Origin: JBPCPM01 sp050999155
GTDB lineage: Bacteria; Actinomycetota; Thermoleophilia; Solirubrobacterales; 70-9
DNA: 11,303 nt
NCBI GenBank assembly: GCA_050999155.1
Contig: JBPCPM010000018.1
Span: forward strand, 1-11,303
Reading direction: 5' to 3'
Shown: in pieces, positions 1 to 5,660 of the stretch
How positions within the stretch are numbered: position 1 is the first letter of the stretch
Layout: every line of letters starts with the position of its first letter
Position numbers and translations under genes: made by a program
The notes under the pieces: model-generated
Seen by the model: the letters and a program-made list of their open reading frames with translations, nothing else
The model's database searches: none
Told to the model about the DNA's origin: nothing

Positions 1-769
1 CGGCCGCATCGATCGCCAGCACGGCGAGCATCACGACGACCAGCAGGGCCGCCAAGGCGGCGGCGCCGGTGCGGTCGAAGGCGGTGAGGTAGGTCTGGTA
101 GATGACGCGGGTGAACGAGTCGAAGCGCAGGATCGACACCGCCCCGAAGTCGCTGAGCACGTACAGCGCGACGAGCGCCGCCCCCGCCCCGATCGCGGGT
201 CGCAGCTGTGGCAGCACGACCGTGCGAAAGACCTCGGCCGGGCGGCGCCCCATCCCGCGCGCCGCCTCCTCGATGGACGGATCGAGGCGGCGCAGCGCCG
301 CCCGCACCGGCAGCATCACCAGCGGGTAGGTGAACAGGGTCAGGACCAGCCAGGCGCCGAACGCCCCGCGGATCTCCGGCAGCTCGGGAAGGCCGAGCGC
401 CTCGGTCACGACGCCCGAGGGTCCGAGCGCCGAGGCGAACAGGTAGGCGCCGATGTAGCTGGGGATCACGAGCGGCAGGCTGAGCACCAGCGCCCACGCC
501 CGCCGGCCCGGGAGGTCGGTCCGCGCGGTCAGCCACGCCAGCGGTACGGCGATGAGCACGGCCGTCGCAGCGACCGCCGCGGCGAGGCCGGCACTTCGGG
601 CCACGAGCGCGGCCGTCCGCGGCTGCCACACGGCGTCGAACGCGTCCCCGCCTCCGCCGCCGACCACCACCGCGAGATACAGGAGGGGCAGCGCGGCCGC
701 GGCGGCGAGCAGGCCGCAGAGCAGCAGCAGCGCGGGGGATGCCGGTGGACGCAGGCGGCCGAGCCGCAT
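1..769 (-). CDS. Iron(III)-type ABC transporter permease, partial (3' end outside window)
   Basis: Inner-membrane permease of a binding-protein-dependent ABC importer, most like the FbpB/ThiP ferric-iron group. About 256 codons are present; the C-terminal half lies beyond the left edge. My translation from ATG 769 begins MRLGRLRPPASP and shows hydrophobic spans near residues 12-37, 53-82, 92-114 and 137-156. The cytoplasmic EAA loop follows at about 169-192 (EEAARGMGR, then VVLPQLRP), which contacts the ATPase, and then another membrane span (about 195-213). FbpB-type permeases are usually about 500 residues with two such halves, so this would be the first half. It starts 11 nt after the stop of the binding-protein gene, so the two are almost surely one operon; the ATPase gene is expected further left. 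No strong ribosome site precedes the ATG, consistent with coupling. Family assignment is firm; iron as substrate rests on the neighbour. Confidence 0.88.
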   Translation of the reverse strand, partial: MRLGRLRPPASPALLLLCGLLAAAAALPLLYLAVVVGGGGGDAFDAVWQPRTAALVARSAGLAAAVAATAVLIAVPLAWLTARTDLPGRRAWALVLSLPLVIPSYIGAYLFASALGPSGVVTEALGLPELPEIRGAFGAWLVLTLFTYPLVMLPVRAALRRLDPSIEEAARGMGRRPAEVFRTVVLPQLRPAIGAGAALVALYVLSDFGAVSILRFDSFTRVIYQTYLTAFDRTGAAALAALLVVVMLAVLAIDAA

Positions 770-780
770 GGTGCCCGGCG

Positions 781-1827
781 CTACAGCGCCCCCGTGCGCT
801 CTATCAGCTTGGTCGTGCCCTCGAGATCGTCAAGGTCGCTGAGGTCGACGCCCGGCTGCTGGATCTCCGACAGGGCGGGCAGCGAGCTGTCGGGCTCGAC
901 GCCGTCGATCAGCGGGTACTCCTTCGTCTCGTCGGCGAAGTAGGTCTGGGATTCCTTGTTGAGCAGGAAGCGGATGAACTGCTCGGCGGTGGCGGCCTCC
1001 TCGGACCCGGTGACGATGCCGGCGCCGGCGACGTTGATCAGCGAGCCGACGTCGCCGCCGGGCGGGAAGTAGAGCTTGACGGGGTAGTCGTCGCCTTCTT
1101 CCTCGCGCGCCTGGACCACGTAGTAGTGGTTGATCAGGCCGAGCTGGATCTCGCCGTCGGCGATGGCATCGCGGATCGCCGTGTTGCCGTCGTAGGTCCG
1201 GGCGTCGTTCTCGACGAGCCCCTCCAGCCACTGCTTGGCCACGCCTTCCCCCTCGACCTTGCGCATCGCCGTCACGAACGCCTGGAAGGAACCGTTCGTC
1301 GGGGCGTAGCCGACCTTGTCGGCCCACTGCGCCCGGCTGAGCCCGATCACGGACTGCGGCAGGTCTGACTCGGAGACCTCACGGGAGTCATAGGCGATGA
1401 CCCGCACGCGGCCCGACGTTCCGACCCACGAACCCTCGCGGCTGCGGAACTTGCCGTCGACGGTGCGCAGCAGATCGCTCGGAAGATCCTCCAGGCGCCC
1501 ATCCTTCTGCAGCGCGCCGAGCGCGCCGGCGTCCTGGCCGAAGTAGACATCGGCGGGGCTCGCGTCGCCCTCCTCGATCAGGGTCGCGGCCAGCTCGGCC
1601 GAATCGCCGTAGCGGACGTTGAGCTTGACTCCCGTCTCCTCGGTGAAGCGGTCCAGCAGCGGCTCGACGAGTTCCTTCTCGCGGCCGGAGTAGACGGTGA
1701 TCTCGTCAGCCGTCGCGGTCGCGGTGTCGCCACCGGAGGTGTCGGCCTGGTCGTCGCTGTCGCTCCCGCAGGCGGCGAGGACGAGCAGCACAGCCAAGGC
1801 GCAGAGCAAGGTCAGTGATCGGTTCAT
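781..1827 (-). CDS. Iron(III) ABC transporter substrate-binding lipoprotein (FbpA/FutA-like)
   Basis: Extracellular solute-binding protein that would capture Fe3+ and hand it to the permease encoded next. The 348-residue product starts with a lipoprotein signal: short basic start, hydrophobic 5-19 and lipobox LAAC with Cys20 as the lipidated residue. A Ser/Asp/Thr linker follows. The mature domain opens with ITVYSGREKELVEPLLDRF (43-61), typical of the FbpA family. A Tyr-Tyr pair at 235-236 (NHYYVVQ) sits where FbpA-type proteins have their iron-ligating tyrosines. Length is normal for the family. The ATG at 1827 is chosen because a strong Shine-Dalgarno GAAGGGGA (1832-1839 on the complement) lies 4 nt upstream. 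It overlaps no neighbour and precedes the permease gene by 11 nt. A DtxR-like dyad 49 bp upstream suggests iron repression. Other anions or metals are possible substrates, but iron is favoured by the Tyr pair and the operator. Confidence 0.93.
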   Translation of the reverse strand: MNRSLTLLCALAVLLVLAACGSDSDDQADTSGGDTATATADEITVYSGREKELVEPLLDRFTEETGVKLNVRYGDSAELAATLIEEGDASPADVYFGQDAGALGALQKDGRLEDLPSDLLRTVDGKFRSREGSWVGTSGRVRVIAYDSREVSESDLPQSVIGLSRAQWADKVGYAPTNGSFQAFVTAMRKVEGEGVAKQWLEGLVENDARTYDGNTAIRDAIADGEIQLGLINHYYVVQAREEEGDDYPVKLYFPPGGDVGSLINVAGAGIVTGSEEAATAEQFIRFLLNKESQTYFADETKEYPLIDGVEPDSSLPALSEIQQPGVDLSDLDDLEGTTKLIERTGAL

Positions 1828-1858
1828 GCGGTCCCCTTCTGTTGAGGTGGTCCTAGCG

Positions 1859-1870
1859 CGGAAGCTTCCG
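1859..1870. promoter_or_regulatory. Perfect 12-bp palindrome in the iron-operon leader
   Basis: CGGAAGCTTCCG is perfectly self-complementary and lies about 30 bp upstream of the binding-protein start, between the ribosome site and the DtxR-like dyad. Its centre is 18 bp from that dyad's centre, just under two helical turns, so both could be contacted from one face of DNA. It could also fold as a small leader hairpin. Role unknown. Confidence 0.35.
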
Positions 1871-1875
1871 GGCGC

Positions 1876-1889
1876 TTAGGGCACCCTAA
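1876..1889. promoter_or_regulatory. Candidate DtxR/IdeR-type iron operator
   Basis: TTAGGGCACCCTAA is a perfect inverted repeat (6-bp arms, 2-bp spacer) 48 nt upstream of the iron-binding-protein start codon. The published IdeR consensus begins TTAGGTTAGGCTAAC; the 15 bases from 1876 match it at 11 positions, including both TTAGG and CTAAC blocks. The spacing differs from the full 19-bp IdeR box, so this is a resemblance, not a consensus match. If correct, an iron-loaded DtxR-family repressor would block transcription of the minus-strand transporter operon. No unambiguous -10/-35 pair was identified around it; CATACT on the complement just upstream is a weak candidate -10. Confidence 0.5.
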
Positions 1890-2002
1890 CTCCGAGTGGA
1901 GAAGTATGCATTAGCGCCGGGTGTCGTGCTGCCTCATGGTCGCCGCGAAGCCTCCAAACGGGGAGAGCCGGCTGCAAGGTCCCGTGCAGGTGCAGGGATT
2001 TC

Positions 2003-2033
2003 TTGGGGGGGAGGGACAGTCCGGTGCTAGGCT
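2003..2033 (+). promoter_or_regulatory. Candidate promoter for the M23 peptidase gene
   Basis: TGCTAGGCT at 2025-2033 is an extended -10 element (TG, one base, TAGGCT), a form common in high-GC actinobacteria. A poor -35, TTGGGG, lies at 2003-2008 with a long 19-bp spacing. If used, transcription would start near 2040 and leave a leader of roughly 137 nt before the GTG at 2177. The rest of the 349-bp gap 1828-2176 holds the iron-operon palindromes on the left and the hairpins of this leader on the right; I see no gene in it. Confidence 0.35.
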
Positions 2034-2045
2034 GCCGCCGCGTCG

Positions 2046-2124
2046 TGGGTCGTCCCCAGACGCAGATCGAACCCTCCCGCTGATCCACATCCCCGGATCC
2101 GCGAGCCCGGCACGAACGTCGGGC
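2046..2124 (+). promoter_or_regulatory. Hairpin-rich 5' leader of the M23 peptidase gene
   Basis: Three short hairpins follow one another: TGGG/CCCA (2046-2058, 5-nt loop), GATCC/GGATC (2082-2099, 8-nt loop) and GCCCGGC/GTCGGGC with one G-U pair (2105-2124, loop ACGAAC). They lie between the candidate promoter and the start codon. Leaders of actinobacterial cell-wall hydrolases often carry the ydaO/c-di-AMP riboswitch, but I could not match its conserved blocks here. Each stem alone is weak in DNA this GC-rich, so function is speculative. Confidence 0.25.
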
Positions 2125-2176
2125 GACCGCGGCATCCACGCGCCCTCGGCCTCGCCGGGGCACCAGACACGTATCC

Positions 2177-3403
2177 GTGACCACACCCGCCCACACCAGC
2201 TCGTCGCGCTTTGCGCAGTTGCTCGCCTGCCTGGCGCTCTGCGGCCTGCTTGCCGGCGTGACCGCCGCCTCGGCCCCGGGCAAGCCCCTGGGGGAGAAGA
2301 TCCGCGAGAAGCGCGCCAAGATCGGGGCCGCCAAGGCCAAGGAAGGCGTGCTGACGAAGACGATCTCCGGGTACGGCAAGCGGATCTCCAGCCTGCGTGG
2401 CGAGGTCGCCGGCCTGCGCACCCGTGAGTCGCGCGTCCAGAACCAGCTTGCGGCCAGCCAGCGTGAGCTCACCGAGGCACGTAACGAGCTCCAAAGCGCC
2501 CGCGCCCGCCTCGAGAAGCTCCGCAAGCAGCTGATCCGAGCCCGCCGCGTCCTCTCGCAGCGGCTCATCGAGATCTACAAGTCCGACCAGCCCGACGTAC
2601 TCACCGTCGTGCTCGAGGCCGACGGGTTCACCGACCTTCTCCAGCGCGCAGACTTCCTCAGCCGCATCGGCCGCCAGGACCGCACGGTGGTCAATCGCGT
2701 CCGGGGGCTGCGCAGCCAGTCCAAGAGGACCGTGAAACGCCTGGCCGTGCTCGAGAAGCGCATCGAGGCGGCCCGCAACACGATCGCGGCCAAACGTCGA
2801 GAGCTCGCCCAAACCCGTGGAAACCTCGAGAGCCGCCAGACGCGCCTCGTCGGCGTTCGCGGCTCCAAGCGCCGGTCGCTGGCCAGCGTGCGCAGCGACC
2901 GCGACGAGCACGAAGGCGACCTCAAGGGCCTCGAAGCCCAGGAGCGGCGGATCCAGGCCCGCCTGGCGGCCGCCGCGGCGCCCAAGGTCAGCAATGTCTC
3001 CGGCCCCTCGCGCAACGCCGGCCCGATCCGTCAGGGCGGGGGCGGCATGATCTGGCCCGTCAACGGCCCGTTGGTCTCGCCCTTCGGCCCGCGCTGGGGC
3101 CGCCTGCACGCCGGCGTCGACGTCTCCGCGCCCTCAGGCACCCCCATCCGCGCGGCCAAGAGCGGCAAGGTCGCCCTCGCTTCGCCGATGTCGGGCTACG
3201 GCAACTACCTGTGCATCAACCACGGCGGCGGGCTGTCCACCTGCTACGCCCACCTGAGCTCCTACGGCACGTCCGCCGGGGCCAGCGTCAAGCAGGGTCA
3301 GGTCGTCGGCGCCGTCGGCTGCACCGGCCGCTGTTTCGGCGACCACCTGCACTTCGAGGTGCGCGTCGGCGGGAACCCGACGGACCCGATGGGCTACCTG
3401 TAG
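2177..3403 (+). CDS. Secreted coiled-coil M23 peptidoglycan endopeptidase
   Basis: Predicted secreted zinc metallopeptidase that cleaves peptide cross-links in peptidoglycan (LytM/EnvC/CwlO-type architecture), 408 residues. A signal peptide spans about 1-33 (basic Arg11, hydrophobic 12-29, Ala-x-Ala region near 30-33). A long charged coiled coil runs about 36-135 and 165-265. It is interrupted by LTVVLEADGFTDLLQRADFL (142-161), the PcsB/CwlO regulatory loop signature. A Gly-rich linker leads to the M23 domain, about 291-405. Zinc and catalytic residues are intact: His311-x3-Asp315, His359, and His390-Leu-His392 in GDHLHFEV. Four cysteines occur in the mature domain (346, 356, 382, 386), two of them in GCTGRC just before the last zinc motif. 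The GTG start is the only one giving a signal peptide; its ribosome site is weak. Proteins of this build are often controlled by FtsEX, but no ftsEX is in the window. Confidence 0.92.
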   Translation: MTTPAHTSSSRFAQLLACLALCGLLAGVTAASAPGKPLGEKIREKRAKIGAAKAKEGVLTKTISGYGKRISSLRGEVAGLRTRESRVQNQLAASQRELTEARNELQSARARLEKLRKQLIRARRVLSQRLIEIYKSDQPDVLTVVLEADGFTDLLQRADFLSRIGRQDRTVVNRVRGLRSQSKRTVKRLAVLEKRIEAARNTIAAKRRELAQTRGNLESRQTRLVGVRGSKRRSLASVRSDRDEHEGDLKGLEAQERRIQARLAAAAAPKVSNVSGPSRNAGPIRQGGGGMIWPVNGPLVSPFGPRWGRLHAGVDVSAPSGTPIRAAKSGKVALASPMSGYGNYLCINHGGGLSTCYAHLSSYGTSAGASVKQGQVVGAVGCTGRCFGDHLHFEVRVGGNPTDPMGYL

Positions 3404-3406
3404 GGA

Positions 3407-3448
3407 GTCCGGGCCGCGCCGCGGGGCACGCCTGGTGCGGGCCCGGAC
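3407..3448 (+). terminator. Stem-loop immediately after the M23 peptidase gene
   Basis: GTCCGGGCC (3407-3415) pairs perfectly with GGCCCGGAC (3440-3448), starting 3 nt after the stop codon. The 24-nt loop contains an inner GCAC/GTGC stem. No run of T follows, so it may be an L-shaped actinobacterial terminator or a stabilising 3' end, not a classical intrinsic terminator. Confidence 0.5.
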
Positions 3449-3478
3449 GCGGCGCCATCCGCCACCTCCTGCCGGCTT

Positions 3479-3531
3479 GCGTGGCGCTGCCACGCGGCGC
3501 CGTCCGTCGGCGGCGCCTGGCTTGGTCCAGG
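3479..3531. other. Three back-to-back hairpins in the convergent gap
   Basis: GCGTGGC/GCCACGC (3479-3495, 3-nt loop) is followed at once by GGCGCCG/CGGCGCC (3496-3517, 8-nt loop). A smaller CCTGG/CCAGG (3516-3531) overlaps its last 2 bases. The first two arms are perfect 7-bp matches. The array lies between two genes that run toward each other, so it could halt or stabilise either transcript. Apart from this, the two terminator candidates and the direct repeat, I see no gene or known element in 3404-3766. Confidence 0.4.
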
Positions 3532-3618
3532 ACCACCCCAGACGCACCCCGCGCCGCGCCCCGGACCCCTGGTTGCGAGGTGAGGACCCCGGTTCCTCCG
3601 ATGCACAAAGCCCGGTGG

Positions 3619-3650
3619 CGTCCCTGATCGAGCGCCGAAACTCAGGGACG
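3619..3650. terminator. Candidate bidirectional terminator between convergent genes
   Basis: CGTCCCTGA (3619-3627) and TCAGGGACG (3642-3650) form a perfect 9-bp stem with a 14-nt loop. It lies 117 bp beyond the stop of the minus-strand hydrolase and about 215 bp beyond the M23 gene, with no coding sequence around it. There is no T-tract on either side, so rho-independent action is uncertain. Confidence 0.4.
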
Positions 3651-3666
3651 GGGTCGATCGGGGCGT

Positions 3667-3774
3667 GGCTGGACGCTCGTGGGGTTTGGAGCGCCCTCGA
3701 GTGCCCAGCGGCTCCGAGCTCGAGCGGCGGCTGGACGCTCGGCGGGGCTCGGGCGCCTTTGAGCGGTCAGCGGC
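3667..3774. repeat. Imperfect 46-bp direct repeat with 62-bp period
   Basis: The unit at 3667-3712 recurs at 3729-3774. The first 13 bases (GGCTGGACGCTCG) are identical, the last seven (CAGCGGC) are identical, and in all 35 of 46 positions agree without gaps. The second copy overlaps the last 8 bases of the hydrolase gene. The copies may be a decayed local duplication or members of a dispersed intergenic family; other copies in the genome cannot be seen from here. Confidence 0.55.
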
Positions 3775-4504
3775 GGCGGCTCTTGCCTCGTCGGCCGAAG
3801 CGGTGGTCGAGCCAGCGCAGGGCGTGAGCCTGGAGGTCGGGGTCGTGTTGGATCGAGCGGTGGTGGCCGCCGGGGATTGCGATCAGTTCGGTGGTGGTGG
3901 GGGAGATGGCGGCGAGTTCTCGGGAGTGGGCGACGGGGATCTGTTCGTCGCCTTCGGCGTGGTGGAGCAGCAGCGGGCGGCCGTCGAGCCGGGTGACGGC
4001 GTCGCGGACGTCGTGCTCGCCCAGATGGGCCTCCAGTGCACCGATGTCGCAGTCCATCTCCAGGTGGCCGGCCCGTAGGCCGCGGAGCAGGTGCTCCTCG
4101 CCGGCCGGGCAGATTGCGACCACCGCGGCCACCTCCGATGAGCGGGCGGCGGCGTGGATGGCGATGTTGCCCCCGAGGCTCGATCCGCGCAGCGCGATCT
4201 GCTGGGCGTCGACGCCATCGACGGAGACCAGCAGGCGGACCATGGTCAGGACGTCGGCGAACATCGTGGCGGGGGAGAGCAGGCCCCCCGTGGCGCCGTG
4301 GCCGCGCTGGTCGAAGTTCACCGTCGCGTAGCCGTTGCCGACCGCGGCCCGGGCGAAATCCGTGTGGTTTTCCTTGCGGGACCCGGCGCCGTGGAGGATG
4401 ACCACACCGGGCCACGGTGGCGGCCCATCGGGGATCCACAGGTCGTAGGCCAGAGCGTCCTGGACATCCCGTCGATGCGGCTCTCGCGGAGGAGGCAGGC
4501 GCAC
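3767..4504 (-). CDS. Alpha/beta hydrolase (serine hydrolase), substrate unknown
   Basis: Cytoplasmic 245-residue alpha/beta-hydrolase-fold enzyme, probably an esterase or dienelactone-hydrolase-like protein; no signal peptide. VVILHGAG (34-41) gives the oxyanion-hole HG motif, and FDQRGHGATGG (64-74) is the usual second-strand block. GSSLGG (107-112) is the nucleophile elbow with Ser109. EGDEQIP (184-190) supplies the acid, Asp186, and GGHHRS (212-217) the catalytic His214 or His215. All triad members are present and the length is normal, so it should be active. The GTG start at 4504 is read with GAGG about 4 nt upstream; no in-frame ATG gives a better N-terminus. The C-terminus is markedly basic (RFGRRGKSRRR). 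It is divergent from the lysine-rich membrane protein and shares an 88-bp promoter gap with a 22-bp dyad. The reaction cannot be inferred from the context. Confidence 0.88.
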   Translation of the reverse strand: MRLPPPREPHRRDVQDALAYDLWIPDGPPPWPGVVILHGAGSRKENHTDFARAAVGNGYATVNFDQRGHGATGGLLSPATMFADVLTMVRLLVSVDGVDAQQIALRGSSLGGNIAIHAAARSSEVAAVVAICPAGEEHLLRGLRAGHLEMDCDIGALEAHLGEHDVRDAVTRLDGRPLLLHHAEGDEQIPVAHSRELAAISPTTTELIAIPGGHHRSIQHDPDLQAHALRWLDHRFGRRGKSRRR

Positions 4505-4527
4505 GCCTCGACGCTACTCTGTCTTGA

Positions 4528-4549
4528 GCGTGCAGGAATTCGTGCACGC
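4528..4549. promoter_or_regulatory. 22-bp dyad operator candidate between divergent genes
   Basis: GCGTGCA (4528-4534) and TGCACGC (4543-4549) are perfect inverted arms. The spacer holds GAATTC (4536-4541), centred on the same axis, so 20 of 22 positions are symmetric. The element lies 23 bp upstream of the hydrolase start and 43 bp upstream of the membrane-protein start, where a dimeric repressor could control both. No cognate regulator gene is in the window. Confidence 0.45.
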
Positions 4550-4592
4550 GGCTCGACGCCGCACCTGACGGCTCGCCGGACCAGGGAAGCAG

Positions 4593-5573
4593 ATGCGCAG
4601 CCACAGAACAGAAATCGGCGCAGTGATCGCGATGCTCCTCGCCGTCGGCGTGGCGTTCTTTTTGCTGCGCGATTACGTCACCTACGACATCACCCAGCCG
4701 GGCATCGGTGCCCTGGGCTCCGAGAACGTGGTGATGCTGCCGCCGTTCACCTCGCCCGACGAGAAGAGCGGGGAGGGCGGAGACGACTCGACCGGATCGA
4801 GCACCGCCGGCGGGTCGGCGGCGGCCGTGGGCTCCGCCGGCTCGGCCACGTCCCCTTCGGGTGGCGTTCCCCTCGTCTCCCTCGATCCCCTCGGGCTCGG
4901 CGGGCTCGCGACCGCGCCGGCACCCCAGGGTCCGGCCCGCCCGCCCCGGAGCCCCGACGCGCTGCTCGAAGACCTCGGCATCCCGGTTCCCGGGGGCGAC
5001 ACCGCGCCTGGCTTCGGCAGCCCCGATGCGCCCGCCGGCCAGGGCCCCGGTGGCCGCAGCGGCCCCTCGACCCCGGCCACCACCGACACCTCCCCGGGCG
5101 CCGCGCCGAAGTCCGGGAAGCGCTCGACGCCCAGTTCGAAGAAGAAGGCGACCAAGGCCGGCACGGGCTCCAAGGGCACGAAGAGCAAGAAGCGTTCGAC
5201 GGGCAAGCAGGGCAAGAGCACGGGCAAGAAGTCCAAGGGCAAGGGCGCCAAGCCCAACAAGCGCACGAAGTCCAAGGGCACAAAGGGCAGGAGCGCCAAG
5301 CCCAAGGGCAAGACAGACCGAAAGGCCAAGGGCAAGGGCAAGGCCGCCAAGCCGAAGAAGGCCAAGCGTAAGGCCAACCACACCGGTGGCCACGGCAAGC
5401 GCTCCGCCGACAAGCGGGCGCGCGGCCACAAGGGCCACAAGCCCGGGAAGGCGCCCAAGCACAAGGGACGAGGCAAGGGCGACGGCAAGGCGAAGGGCAA
5501 GCAGAAGGCTCCCGGTGCCAAGCACCCGAACCGCGGCCGAGGCAAGGACAAGAACTCGAAGAAGAAGGGCTAG
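4593..5573 (+). CDS. Single-pass membrane protein with lysine-rich histone-like tail, function unknown
   Basis: I do not recognise a family. The 326-residue product has three parts. Residues 1-7 are short and basic, and 8-26 form one hydrophobic membrane segment. Residues 27-170 are rich in Gly, Pro, Ser, Ala and Asp and look disordered. Residues 172-326 form a tail in which about 63 of some 155 residues are Lys or Arg, built from repeated KGK, AKP and SKGT words like histone H1 or mycobacterial HupB tails. With the short N-terminus inside, the tail would be extracytoplasmic and could bind teichoic or other anionic wall polymers; in the opposite topology it could bind DNA or RNA at the membrane. 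The ATG has a good ribosome site (AGGGAAG, about 4 nt away). Third-position GC stays high through the tail, as expected of real coding. It precedes lysA by 87 bp in the same direction, in the place held by argS in mycobacteria. Confidence 0.8.
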   Translation: MRSHRTEIGAVIAMLLAVGVAFFLLRDYVTYDITQPGIGALGSENVVMLPPFTSPDEKSGEGGDDSTGSSTAGGSAAAVGSAGSATSPSGGVPLVSLDPLGLGGLATAPAPQGPARPPRSPDALLEDLGIPVPGGDTAPGFGSPDAPAGQGPGGRSGPSTPATTDTSPGAAPKSGKRSTPSSKKKATKAGTGSKGTKSKKRSTGKQGKSTGKKSKGKGAKPNKRTKSKGTKGRSAKPKGKTDRKAKGKGKAAKPKKAKRKANHTGGHGKRSADKRARGHKGHKPGKAPKHKGRGKGDGKAKGKQKAPGAKHPNRGRGKDKNSKKKG

Positions 5574-5660
5574 CGCCCGCCGGCTGCGCGGCCCCGCGGA
5601 CCAACCGTTCGGCCGGGCGGCCTCCGGCGTCCGACCGCAGACGTCAGAATCAGGCGTCTG

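Noticed and set aside
2034..2176. A c-di-AMP (ydaO) riboswitch before the M23 gene
   Set aside because: Expected from the gene family, but the conserved blocks could not be found by eye; only generic hairpins are present.
5102..5573. A tandem DNA repeat in the lysine-rich tail
   Set aside because: AAGGGCAAG-like words recur because of Lys-Gly-Lys codons, but there is no fixed period or unit, so it is compositional and not a true tandem repeat.
5574..5660. A lysine riboswitch or clear promoter before lysA
   Set aside because: The gap is only 87 bp, too short for the lysine riboswitch, and no convincing -10/-35 pair is seen; a 6-bp inverted repeat near the start is too weak to call.
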